Assembly (NCBI GenBank): GCA_963585895.1 | Contig: OY757939.1 | Span: forward strand, 60,873,398-60,937,397 | Origin: Sepioteuthis lessoniana | Lineage: Eukaryota; Mollusca; Cephalopoda; Myopsida; Loliginidae | Reading direction: 5' to 3' | DNA length: 64,000 nt | Part shown: piece by piece, positions 11,841-22,065 of the stretch | Layout of the letters: the number at the start of each line of letters is the position of its first letter | How positions within the stretch are numbered: the first letter of the stretch is position 1 | Program-made: the position numbers and the translations under genes | Notes under the pieces: generated by a model | The model's database searches: none | The model's input: only the letters and a program-made list of their open reading frames with translations | Told to the model about the DNA's origin: nothing

Positions 11841-12128
11841 ATATTTACCAACCCCTCCACTTGGGCAGGATATGACACAAGGTGAGTTTTTTTTTTTTTT
11901 TAGCAGAGTTTGAATTCAGAGTTTTCCTTCTCCTAGACTAGTTGCCTCACCAAGGCTGAAGAACCTAGTCTGCCCTACTACTTACCCATAGCTGGAGGGA
12001 GAATAATTGGATTCATACCTTTCCGAAAGGTATTAGTGCTATGTGAAATGCAATCAGTCTCGTTCAAGATTTGAACTCGTGTCGCAGTGTCCATTTCCTA
12101 CGACGATAAACCATTACACCACGGGCAC
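11841..12128 (-). repeat. SINE-A, full length
   Basis: Runs from TATTTACCAACCCCTCC at the 3' end to ACCATTACACCACGGGCAC at the head. It contains a T run in place of part of the AATTTTTAAG segment. Confidence 0.88.
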
Positions 12129-12645
<517 letters not shown>

Positions 12646-12809
12646 TATGAAGTATAAAATATTCAAATGATGTATTTTATTTTTTTATATACCATGAAAT
12701 ATATCACCGGCATTTAACAGAAAAAAGGAACCAAACTCCATTTGAAATCCATCTAATGAAATTTAATAAGCAAAATAAATCTATTATGGAATACTATTTC
12801 TAAATTTGT

Positions 12810-12817
<8 letters not shown>

Positions 12818-12867
<50 letters not shown>
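12818..12867. repeat. (TA)n microsatellite
   Basis: About 25 TA units. Confidence 0.92.
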
Positions 12868-12871
<4 letters not shown>

Positions 12872-13197
12872 TTTGTTCTGTTGGATGTCTAGGAACCCTC
12901 CTCACCAGGTAAGCTAGGTGGGGAAGCTGGTTTAGTAACCAATTACCTGACCACATGGCAGCTAGTATTCGGATACTTAGTACCAATAGCACTATTTAAG
13001 AGAAAGACAATCTGATATAAAACCAGTGGTATTGCTAACACCATTTTGGGATACCTGTTGAAGCTTAGTGAATTGGATTAACTTTCCTCACTATAAAAAG
13101 CTTCATGCACAGGTTTTGCTTGATATAATGGGGTTGTTACAAATTGATATACAATCTGCATATTAAAATTCAAAGTAGTATATATATATCACACACA
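12868..13197. other. No feature seen
   Basis: Unique-looking sequence; a short (TA)n and CACACA run just precedes the mariner remnant. Confidence 0.45.
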
Positions 13198-14301
13198 TGG
13201 ATCATTCAATAAATAAGGGGGAAAAAAAAAAATTTTTTTTTCCATTTCAGCATTTTTCTCTATGCATTCTTTGGAATTGGATTATAGCAAAATTCATCTT
13301 AAGTAAAAATATGTTTTGAGGCTATTCAAAATGGCAGCAAATCAAACAGTGCTGTGTTATCAAATTTTGGGTACCTGAAAACTTCAAACTATGTGAAATT
13401 TACAGAAGAATGTGTGATGTCTATAGAGAAACATGTTTTCGTCAAAAAATATTTACAATCTGGGTTTGAATTAGAGTTTTGTTTAATGGCACATCAACTT
13501 CTGCGGGTTATTCAATGCCATAAAAGTTAGATTAGTTTCGTTTTTAGTGTGTTTTGGGTATGGGTTTTTGTTATGCATTTTGTATTTGGTTAGATTTTGA
13601 TGAAGAGGTTGGTTTCTTTTAGAAAGTTCAAGATTTCCTCTGGTTTGCTGTTTTTGAAGAGTTACTCTAAGTTGCTTGTCTGGTCTTATTTTAGGTGAAT
13701 TTGAATAAAACTGTCAGTTTATGAGAATGTATTTGACAGCGAGAGGTACTTTGTCCATTGAGCATATTGGAGAGGGGGGGTCTCTTCCCTTTTTGGGTAG
13801 TGTGAGTGGGTAATGTGGGTGTGGTCAATGTGAAATCTGGAGAGTATCACTTCTATTCAATTTCTTCAGTAGCCAGCTGACCATTTACCTATAGTATCTT
13901 GTATATACTGGAGTTTGTTCAATGTTTGATCATCCCAAGATTTTGACCATTTGTTAAGTATGAATTTGTTAATGATTGGTTTTAGATCAGTGTATAGAAT
14001 TTTTGTATTGGATATGTCAGCCAGGAGTGCTTTTTTGCAGTTTTGTTTGCCATTTCATTTCCATATATATCAATGTGACTTGGTATCCAGCTGATAATGA
14101 TGCTATTATTTTTGAAAAGAGTATTCATTTTGTCTAGGAGTCTTGTGATGAGAGAAGTTGATGTATTTTTGTTCTGTTGAGCTTGGAGGACTAATTTGGA
14201 GTGAGTGGATGATAAATTTAAAGGATTTATGGTTAGTTATAATGTTCATGGCTACGTTAATAGCAGTGACTTCTGCACTATAGATTGAAGATTCATTCGG
14301 G

Positions 14302-14550
14302 TTTGGTTTGGTTTCTTTGTTTAATGGCATATCAACCGTTGTAGGTTATTTAATGCCAAAGCCATTCTCCAAGAACAGTAGTGGTACTATTTAACTCATA
14401 GCTGGGAGGATAAGGGGGGTTCATACCTTTCCCAAGGGTATTTGCTCGAAAGGGAACGTAATAGCACGACTGGAGTACGAACTCGCGTACAATGATTACC
14501 CAGTCCATCGTTTTAACCATTACACCACGAGGACACCCCCCACCCTCGCC
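14302..14550 (-). repeat. SINE-B inside LINE-H
   Basis: Full-length copy with hairpin at left and tRNA head at right (ACCATTACACCACGAGGACA). The flanking duplication TTCATTCGGG / TTCATTGGGG (14292-14301 and 14551-14560) shows insertion into the RNase H region of LINE-H. Confidence 0.9.
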
Positions 14551-14626
14551 TTCATTGGGGAGAAACTTTAGTAGTTCTTGATTTTGTAAGATAGTAGCAC
14601 AACCAACTTTTATTCTCTGGATCCAT

Positions 14627-14751
14627 CTGTATAGATGTGGTGGTGATGTGGGTGGTAGTTTTGGATGTTCAAAGGAATATCACCTGGAAAAGAGATATTC
14701 ATTTGAACATCCAAAACAACTACCCAGATCACCACCACATCTATACAGATT
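14627..14751. repeat. Inverted duplication, 55-bp arms
   Basis: The left arm (14627-14681) and right arm (about 14697-14751) are reverse complements with about five mismatches, around a loop of about 15 bp. Both arms encode the same HHHIYTD peptide on opposite strands, so the right arm is an inverted piece of LINE-H at its 5' end. Confidence 0.85.
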
Positions 14752-14884
14752 GAGAGAGGATTTTGGTTTATAAACTGGCTAAACATGGCTGTGCCACTAT
14801 GAGCCAGAGTCAAAAAGACAGTCCATGAAGTAGAAACACACCAACTCAACAGAAAAGAAAAGTTTCTGTGTGCAGCAGTCAGTC

Positions 14885-15563
14885 GGCTGGTTGTTTGGAT
14901 TTTATGGCATATCAACCTTTGTAGGTTATTTAATACCAAATCCATTTTTATGAAAATAGTTCTATTTCAAACAATTCAGTTTAGCATAGGTATGCAGTTC
15001 AAATGCAAGTACAGTTTAATAATGAAAAACATCTCTATTTCAAGCTATTCAGTTTAGTCAAGAAGTTCTAATTCAGCTAATTCAGTTTAGTATAAGTACA
15101 GATTTTGCCCACACAGTTAAATGTCAAAACAGTTCCATATTAAACAAATCAATTTAGTGTTAGTACAGTTTCAATGTCAAAAACAGTTCCATTTCAAACA
15201 ATTCAGTTTAACATAAGCACGCAGTTTAAATGTAAGTACAGTTTAATTGTCAAAAATATTCCTATTTCAAGCTATTCAGTTTAGTCAAAAAGTTTTAATT
15301 CAAACAATTCAGTTTAGCATAAGTATTCCGTTAGTTCTATTTAACCCATAGAGAGGGCCCTACCAGGTGCTACCACGCCGAGCCAGAGTAGACCTGGGAG
15401 CAATGGCAATGAAAGGGTACTCCACATTCCCCAAAGCCCCAGCATGACTGGAACCTCATCATCAGATTGTTTAGTATCATATCCAGGACACTCATTGGGA
15501 GGGGGTCTTACCCCTTTCCAGAGGTGCAGTCGGTGTATTCTACAGCCCCAGTCGATTGAGCAA
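14885..15563 (-). mobile_element. Rep-H, full-length reference copy
   Basis: A perfect 13-base target duplication, GCAGCAGTCAGTC, at 14872-14884 and 15564-15576 defines both ends. Left (3') end: hairpin GGCATATCAACC...GGTTATTTAATACC. Middle: five or more diverged units of about 60-75 bp with 'TTCAAACAATTCAGTTTAGC' and 'ACAGTTAAATGTC'. Right: the core from CTACCACGCCGAGCCAGAG to the CCCAGTCGATTGAGC end. No reading frame and no clear tRNA promoter are seen. Confidence 0.85.
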
Positions 15564-15823
15564 GCAGCAGTCAGTCAGCAGAAGGACTTACTGAAAGTCT
15601 TCTTGGATATGAAAGGACCCATCACAATTAATATCCTTGAAAAAGATACAACTGTAAATAGTGCTTCCTATAGCCAACTTCTAAGGCAAAATTCACTTTA
15701 TTTATTGAATAACCCATATATGTGTGTGTGCGTGAAGTAGGGGATATCCAGTGAACTTAAAACTCATGAAAGCTGGAAGACAAGCTAGCTTGTTAACCAT
15801 TGTTTCATGGAAAGATCCACCTA

Positions 15824-15825
<2 letters not shown>

Positions 15826-15857
<32 letters not shown>
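15826..15857. repeat. (GT)n microsatellite
   Basis: About 16 GT units. Confidence 0.92.
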
Positions 15858-15861
<4 letters not shown>

Positions 15862-16018
15862 GGAAAGGTCTAAATCTAATTATTAAAGAGGACAAACTAG
15901 GCTCTTTAACCTTGGAATGGCAACCTGCCTTGAAGGAAACTCAAAATTTAAACCTGTTAAACTTTACTGAAAACAATGATTTTGTGTACATCCTGCTCAT
16001 ATGGAGGGGTTGAATAAA
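15858..16018 (+). repeat. SINE-A 3' half
   Basis: Body and 3' end only (GGACAAACTAGGCTCTTTAA through GGAGGGGTTGAATAAAT). It starts directly at the (GT)n run. Confidence 0.7.
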
Positions 16019-16713
16019 TGTGTGTGTGTAAATAATAATCTCTGAATGCTTCAACTCTTTCATCAACTCAACAGGTGGTCCCGTCCACTGTTCCAATATT
16101 GCAGAAATGTGTTCATGTCCCATTAAGTAAGGAAAACAAAACTTTATATACATATAAATCTATATGAATAACAGTCATTTATTAAACAAAACTGTTTTGT
16201 TTTTAAATTCTAATTCAGTAAAAGCAAATATAGCACATATTGATCAATGAATTGATTCAAAAAGAAATATATTTTTTTTAGTCAGAAGGGATAAAAAATT
16301 GACATGTTTTAGCCATGAATATTTCACTAAAATTTTAATCTGAATTTTTTAGTCAATATATACTTTCATAGAATATACATTGGGATTTTAATGTTTAAAA
16401 TCATCAGGCTTTTTTCAACAGCTTTATTATCTTTCAAATTATAAAACCTTGGATATCTGTTTATATAACAAATTGTAATTGCTAGTGGTATTTATCCATA
16501 TCACAAATGGGTTACAAGATGGTCATTATTAAGAATAATGGATATAGAAATGGTTTTATTAAAGTTTAGGATAATTAATCATATTCAAAGGAACCAAAAT
16601 AAAATTTCTAACACATATTACAAATGGATTCTAAGATCGTCATTTAAAATGAAATTATTCATTTACTACAGTTTACTACCTTGATCACAATCATATTGTA
16701 CATATTGACTTTG
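16019..16713. other. No feature seen
   Basis: AT-rich, no recognisable coding or repeat family. Confidence 0.5.
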
Positions 16714-16942
16714 GGGTAGTTTTTTTGTTTAGTAGCACCTTAACCTTCATGAGTTATTTAATGCCAAAGCCATCCTTGTAAAAGAATAGTTGTGTTACTA
16801 TTTAACCCAACAGCTGAGGGAGATAAAGGGGTTCTTACTTTTCCCCAAGGGAATTAGTTCAAAAGTGAATGTAAACATGCAACAGGAGTTTGAATTAACT
16901 GACAGTCCAGCACGTTAACCATAATACCACAGGTATACCCTC
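16714..16942 (-). repeat. SINE-B, diverged
   Basis: The hairpin arm TTATTTAATGCC is kept while the other arm has drifted. The head end reads TTAACCATAATACCACAG. Confidence 0.75.
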
Positions 16943-17900
16943 TTGAATTCAAGGTAGGGGGTCATATATGGAAAGGAGCTTCATGCACAGTTATTGTTCT
17001 CCTAGACCAGTTTTGCTAAATGATAGATTAAGAAAGAAAATGACTCTCTAAATTTAAGAAGGAAAAAAAAAATTCCCTCTTCGCTCTACACCTACCTAAG
17101 ACAGAGGGGTTGAAATGCATATAGAGAGAGAGAGAGAATCATCTGCTTCTTGTAAAGATTAACAATTCCCTGTTAAAAACTAGTCTGAGCTGGTTTCCTA
17201 GAAGAGTTTAAAACCTTTCAAAGCAAGACCCTAACAATTCCTGAAATTGAAATTGGGCTAAAAATAGAACTTTTGCTGTATAAGTAAATAGATATTTAAT
17301 GAATTGAAATAAGATTAATATAGGAAAAACACTGGAAATAAATAAATGAATAAAAAAAATAAATAGTATTTTCAAGTTCTTTGAGGATAAAAAATAAGGT
17401 TGGGGGGGGGGGCATGATTTTGTTGATTTCTCAGCTAAAGCTTATAACTGAGCAGTAACAAATTATTCAGTAACATCTGTGGTCTCCAGAAATTACCGGG
17501 CCGGAGGTTAAAATCCCCCCTCCCCCGGAGATATTTTTTCTTTGTACATTTACAATTAGAAAATTGTTACTAGAGTGACTAAGGAATAGCGGGAAACAAA
17601 AACAAGACTAAAGAATAAGCTGGAATGAAAAACCAGGCTTATACTTGTTTTTGATATATGATAAAAAAAAAAAAAACAGTTTGAATTAAGATGAAGGATA
17701 ATAGTAAACAAAATTTCAATTCCAAATTCAGTGTCTTGTCAGTTAATTCAAATTTTTACGCTTCATTGCTGGGTGCATGTACATTGGAGAATTGTGAATT
17801 TAAAGTCTGCATTTTTATGTGGAGATAATGTGAGAGAAAAACTAACAAAGGTGTAGCTGAAAAGCTTTAAATTATTGGTCATGTAATGCTTGGGCCCTGA
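16943..17900. other. Unassigned
   Basis: AT-rich with a short G run near 17402-17412 and a small GC-rich patch at 17480-17530 containing CCGGGCCGGAGG. No gene was recognised. Confidence 0.45.
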
Positions 17901-17914
17901 AACCATGCCTGGCC

Positions 17915-18100
17915 CTAGAGTCATCATCTGATGTATTTTTTGTAGGTTGCACAGCTGTTGCTTTCTTTTTCTTTTTGGAGCTTATGTAGTCAATATCATA
18001 ATACTGGACAAAACTTAACGAGGAGATCATCTGATGAAGGCTTTGTTGGCTGCACAGCTGTTGATTTTTTATAGCATATGTATCTAATATAATAATAACT
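17915..18100. repeat. Two-unit tandem duplication, period about 103 bp
   Basis: ATCATCTGATG, then GCACAGCTGTTG, then a CATATGTA/CTTATGTA motif, occur twice in the same order. GCACAGCTG is at 17949 and 18052. The copies are diverged, so it is old. Confidence 0.6.
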
Positions 18101-18317
18101 ATATTCATTAATAATGATGGAACTTAATGATATAGAACTTATCAATTGTCAAAAACTCTTCACTTGCTAAAGCTGTTAAGAAAAATGTATCAGACGCTTG
18201 ATTGCATGTTGTTTGATTACAACTCATCATTTTTTTTTTCCTGGATTTGTATGAAAATACTTCAAGCCTTAAAAAATACAACAAAACAATGAATTTATGC
18301 CAAATGAAAAAGGATAC

Positions 18318-18485
18318 AAAAAAAAGGAGGACTTGATGATGTCGGAGGGCTCCAATCAGTCCAATGATAGCAATGAGAAACAGGAAAACACCACATGCTA
18401 TGATACTACCCACCAAAGTCAGGCTGGTAACCACAGCCGCAGCCCTGCCATACGCTGCTACACCAATCAAGATAAAGGCCACCAC
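18318..18485 (-). CDS. Tetraspanin-13/31-like exon
   Basis: A 168-bp exon, 56 codons, phase 0 at both ends. It encodes the end of transmembrane segment 1 ([13 protein letters not shown]), a short loop ([13 protein letters not shown]), segment 2 ([20 protein letters not shown]) and the RHHQVLLFF turn typical of the TSPAN13/TSPAN31 branch. Tetraspanins are four-pass membrane proteins that organise partner proteins in membrane microdomains. The acceptor is strong: a long pyrimidine tract then TTTTGTAG. The proposed donor GTATCC after LLFF is weaker. Exons for the first residues, the large extracellular loop and segments 3-4 were not found in this window, so introns must be long or the locus broken. 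No stop or frame change is seen in the exon. Confidence 0.85.
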
Positions 18486-18599
18486 CTACAAAAGAAAAGG
18501 GAAAAAAAAATCTAATTCCTGTAATTTAAAGAAAAAAAAAAAATACAAAGGGGGAAGAAAAAAAAAAAAAAAGAAAAAAAAAGACCAATAATACCTGAA

Positions 18600-18981
18600 A
18601 TGAATTTAGTAAAATATTCATATCTTAGTTTTGGGCTTTTCAGCACCACAAGTGATTTCAACCTTCAATTGTACTGCTGTTTTTGTTAACTGTAAATTTT
18701 TCAAATTATTTTTTTTAATGCTTTCCTGGAGCATGTGGATACACTTTGATTATAATATCTATTTGTCTTCTAATGAAAGTAAATTAAACAAAGTTTAAAA
18801 TGGATTCCTAGATATATAGGTTGAGAAATAAAATTGCCCAGACTGACCGTATCATGAAAATATTAGACTACTTTGAATCACTCTTTATAGTGCAATGGGG
18901 AGATGCTATTTTTGGTTGGAAAATATAGGACCAGGTATTTTTTTTAAATACATCTGAAGGAACAACTACTGTACTTGAATC
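18600..18981. other. No feature seen
   Basis: Probable intron sequence upstream of the tetraspanin exon on the minus strand; A-rich runs precede it at 18530-18590. Confidence 0.5.
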
Positions 18982-19514
18982 CCAACCTGAACAATAGCAC
19001 TTCTATTAAGCAACAATGAGCCTACTCAGTACTCAGGTGACCACTTAGAAATAGCAGGTATTGTAAGAAACCTGAAGTCTATATGTCAGACTAGGTAAAG
19101 GTAAATAAATAACAAGGAATAGCTGGTACTGTTAGCAAGCTGAACCAAAAATTAGTGTGTGTATATATATATATATATATATAAATATAAAAGAATTTAC
19201 TGATCACTGAAGTTAAGCAATGAGAAGCTTATTCAGAACTTAGCAACAGTAGCTAATGTAAGCAATCTAAGGCCTGAGTACCAGACTAAACAAATCCTAA
19301 TAAATAGCAATAACCAGTGGAAAATTCACCAGAGATGAGGCATGCTGAGCCTGTTCCTTACTCAGTTGGTTGACTGTTTAGTAGATAATAAGAATGTATT
19401 GATCATTGAAGTTAAGCAATGATAAGCCTGCTAACTACTTAGATGGGCAACCACTTAGCAACTGTAAGCAACCTGAAGCCTGTGTGCTAGACTAAGCAAA
19501 GCTTAGTAAATAAT
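18982..19514 (+). ncRNA. Cluster of four 5S-rRNA-derived units
   Basis: Four diverged units resemble the 5S rRNA internal promoter region. The best is 19389-19514, with GAAGTTAAGCAATGATAAGC followed by CTACTTAGATGGGCAACC, matching the 5S order AGTTAAGCAA...GTACTTGGATGGGTGACC. Others are at about 18982-19103, 19191-19297 and 19320-19392. They look like 5S pseudogenes or heads of 5S-derived SINEs. Lacking exact 5S matches, none is likely a functional rRNA gene. A (TA)n lies at 19160-19182. Confidence 0.62.
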
Positions 19515-19544
19515 TTGATCCCAGGTGGAGGGCGCAGATACACT

Positions 19545-19790
19545 GATCTTGGGGGTGCTTAGCATAACTATCTTTGTATGAAATGGAATTGGAAAATTGG
19601 AGTTCAAATCCTAAAAGAGTCCGCTTTACCCATCTTTTCCTTCCCTCTGCTATGGGTAAATAGTAGGGCAGACTAGGTTCTTTAGGCAACCAGTCAATGA
19701 GAAAGAAAACTCAATTTAAACCCTCTTTGCTCTGCTTAGAAATTGACCTTGTGTCACATTCTGTTCCTGAGGGAGGAGTTGGGTAAATAC
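19545..19790 (+). repeat. SINE-A, diverged
   Basis: B box GAGTTCAAATCC at about 19598 and body CTATGGGTAAATAGTAGGGC, ending GTTGGGTAAATAC. The A box is replaced by unrelated sequence. It abuts the 5S-derived cluster. Confidence 0.8.
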
Positions 19791-20310
19791 ACACAATGGT
19801 GTTGGACAGAAGTTCCAATCCATATATAAACGATACCATCATTTTTTGACAGGTGCAGTAGTAATAAATAAATAAAAGATGAATATGCTTGTCAGAAGGA
19901 ACATTCTGTATTTTAAGGAAGAAACAAGAAACACAACTATTACATCATAAAGAAGACAGATGTGTAAATGGATTACATAGAGACTTGGCACCAAAGCTAT
20001 GTAAAACAAGCATTGGAAGCCATGTTCTTACATAGAATGGAAATGCAATCAGTATACCTGCCTTGAGAGAGGGGAAAAAAAATCTATTTTTCTTTTCTTC
20101 TCTACTTATCACTTTTATACTAATTTATTTAGATTTTTTTTTTTTTTTTTTTGTGTGTCTACTACTCACTCAACTGATTAAACCTTGAGAGTACATACAA
20201 ATTAATGATGTTTTGTTTGCTTTTAGGGTTTTTTTTTCTTTTATAAAAAGTGCTTGTAAGCAAAGACACTTCACTAATACTAATGATGATGATGATAGTC
20301 ATGATATTCA
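19791..20310. other. No feature seen
   Basis: AT-rich with T runs (about 20137-20153 and 20230). Confidence 0.5.
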
Positions 20311-20312
20311 TA

Positions 20313-20515
20313 TCAGGGTGTATCAAAAGTATTCAGACTTTTTAAAAAAAATAAATCATTACTCAAAATATTAAAAGCATATAACTCCATTATTATTATT
20401 ATATTATCATCATCATCATTATTACTACTACTATTAATCAAAGCCATCTTAGTTTTTTTTTTTTTTTGAAAGCATATTTCATGTGAACATCTAAAAACAA
20501 TTTATGACACCCAGT
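20313..20515. mobile_element. Small MITE-like element
   Basis: Begins AGGGTGTATCAAAAGTATTC and ends near ATGACACCC, giving short GGGTGT/ACACCC inverted ends. A related start, AGGGTGTATCAAAAGTATTT, occurs at 20973. Class uncertain. Confidence 0.4.
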
Positions 20516-20570
20516 ATATCATTAATAGTAATATTATATATAGTAGGGTACCTAAAAAGCATTTTTACAG

Positions 20571-20572
<2 letters not shown>

Positions 20573-20622
<50 letters not shown>
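20573..20622. repeat. (TA)n microsatellite
   Basis: About 25 TA units. Confidence 0.92.
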
Positions 20623-20626
<4 letters not shown>

Positions 20627-20636
20627 TCTTGCAATG

Positions 20637-20866
20637 TGTAAAATGATAAAAATATGTGTAAAAGTGGATAAATCAAATAGTGGGTTTAGGAGTAATATTT
20701 TATATTATTTTATTTTTTCCTAAATTGGTAAAATGTAGAAAAATGCAAAAAATGTTTAGTCTGATGAAATTCTTCTCTTAATAAAGAATGAAATATTACC
20801 ACTAAACCTGTTTTAAGTGTTTGATTTATCCACTTTTCAACTTATTTTTATCATCATCTTGTCAGA
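20637..20866. mobile_element. Palindromic MITE-like element
   Basis: Left arm (about 20650-20705) with AAAAGTGGATAAATCAAA and right arm (about 20795-20860) with its complement TTTGATTTATCCACTTTT. The arms extend outward through TGATAAAAATA and inward through GTTTAG..GTAATATTT. No coding capacity. Flanked on both sides by (TA)n. Confidence 0.65.
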
Positions 20867-20886
20867 TTCACCAAAATCTACCATTC

Positions 20887-20887
<1 letters not shown>

Positions 20888-20971
<84 letters not shown>
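20888..20971. repeat. (CT)n-(TA)n microsatellite
   Basis: About 8 CT units followed by about 34 TA units. Confidence 0.92.
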
Positions 20972-20975
<4 letters not shown>

Positions 20976-21062
20976 GGTGTATCAAAAGTATTTTAATTTT
21001 TTTATAGATCTTTATGCCAAATTTTTTTGTGTAAACCTGAAGACCATTTAGGACTCTACTAT
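20972..21062. repeat. Second copy of the 20313 element, truncated
   Basis: Shares AGGGTGTATCAAAAGTATTT and later GTAAACCTGAAGACCATTTA-type sequence with 20313-20515. Confidence 0.4.
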
Positions 21063-21293
21063 ATATCATCCAATAGTATGTAACTTTCTTTATCTTTTGT
21101 TTCAGATGTTATACAAGTATGCTTAAGATGCACTTAAAAATTCTAAACTCTCAATATGACATTGTATCCAATGTATGGGTATTATAGAAAGGAGGTGCAT
21201 TATTAAAGGTTTCAGCAGTGAAATAAACCTATGATGAAAATAGAAATTATTTCAAATGCCCTTGTAAAACATTTGTATCTTATTAGGCAAATA

Positions 21294-22065
21294 CAAAAAA
21301 AGGGGGGAGGGGGTATAAAGAAAAGAAAATAACAGAGAGGAAGGAGAAAAATACTCAAGGAAAAGAAAAAATAGAGGGTGGGATAAAGAAAAAATAAAAT
21401 ATCAGGTAGTGGTGGTGGGGGTAGAAATAAAGGAAAGATAATAGAAGACAAGATGAAGTAAAAGACAAAAATTGGAGAGGGAAGGAAGAAAAAAGAAAAT
21501 AGCCAACAAAATAGAACAAAAAGAAAATACCTAGAGGAGAAAAAGAAAGAAAATAGCAGACAGGAAGAAGAAAAACAAAAACATAATAGAGAAAAAAAAA
21601 TAGTGAAAGAAGACAAAGAAAAAAGAAAATAGTGAGGAACGAAAATGGGGCTGGGGGGGAGCAGAGGGAGGAAGAAGAAAAAAAACGAAAAGAAAATAGT
21701 GGAAAAGAAAGTAAGAGGAGAAAGAGAAAGGAGGAAGGGAAAGAAAATGGTAGAAAATAAAAAGAAAAAGATGACAGAAAAGAATAAAAATAGTGAAGAA
21801 AGGGGGAAGAAAATAAGGGAATGAAAGTAGCATAGAGGAAGAACAATAAAAAAGAAAAATAGAGAAAAGAGGAAAACTGGGGCGGGGGGAGGGATAAAAA
21901 TAGCAAGGAAGAGAGGAAAGAAAATATGGAAGAGGGAGAAAAAAATAGCAAGGGTAACAAAAGAAGGAAGAAAAATGAAAGTGTAGAAAAGAAAATAAAA
22001 TAGTTGAGGTAAAGAAAATAGTGAGATGGAGAAAAAAAAAATTAAAAAAAAAAATCAATGCCATA
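21294..22065 (+). repeat. Polypurine tract, about 770 bp
   Basis: The plus strand is almost entirely A and G. It is built of degenerate AAGAAAATAG(C/T)-type units spaced some 40-50 bp apart, with interspersed G runs. Long pyrimidine-rich frames on the other strand (phenylalanine, serine, leucine only) are a by-product and not genes. Confidence 0.9.

Larger units (their letters stand above)
13464..14766 (-). mobile_element. LINE-H 3' part, RNase H-encoding
   Basis: A 5'-truncated non-LTR element read on the minus strand. It encodes an RNase H-like start (HHIYTDGSRE) and continues VGCATILQNQELLKFLPNE. After the inserted SINE-B it resumes with NESSIYSAEVTAINVAMNII and, further on, NKWSKSWDDQTLNKL. 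Stops and frame changes are frequent, so it is inactive. The 3' untranslated end (13481-13522) is the hairpin GGCATTGAATAACCC...GTTGATGTGCCATTAAAC shared with SINE-B and Rep-H. A 12-base target duplication flanks it (13452-13463 and 14767-14778, two mismatches). Confidence 0.8.
13198..15716 (+). mobile_element. Mariner remnant split by two retroposons
   Basis: Both terminal inverted repeats are present: TGGATCATTCAATAAATAAG at 13198 and the complement TTTATTGAATAACCCA ending at 15716, followed by TA. Own mariner sequence remains in three pieces. 13198-13463 includes a transposase start-like region reading EIYRRMCDVY. 14767-14884 is the second piece. 15564-15716 reads FLDMKGPITINILEKDTTVN. LINE-H (13464-14766) and Rep-H (14885-15563) are inserted between them. 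Only about 540 bp of mariner sequence remains, so it was already a deletion derivative. Confidence 0.82.

Noticed and set aside
15444-15740. 98-codon open frame
   Set aside because: It joins the Rep-H core to the mariner remnant across an insertion junction; only the second part has any protein ancestry.
18982-19514. Functional 5S rRNA genes
   Set aside because: Units are diverged and incomplete, and spacing is irregular.
20821-21069. Open frames with long Tyr-Ile repeats
   Set aside because: Translation of the (TA)n microsatellite.
21212-22064. Long minus-strand open frames rich in F, S, L and P
   Set aside because: They are the translation of the pyrimidine strand of the polypurine tract; composition alone removes stops.
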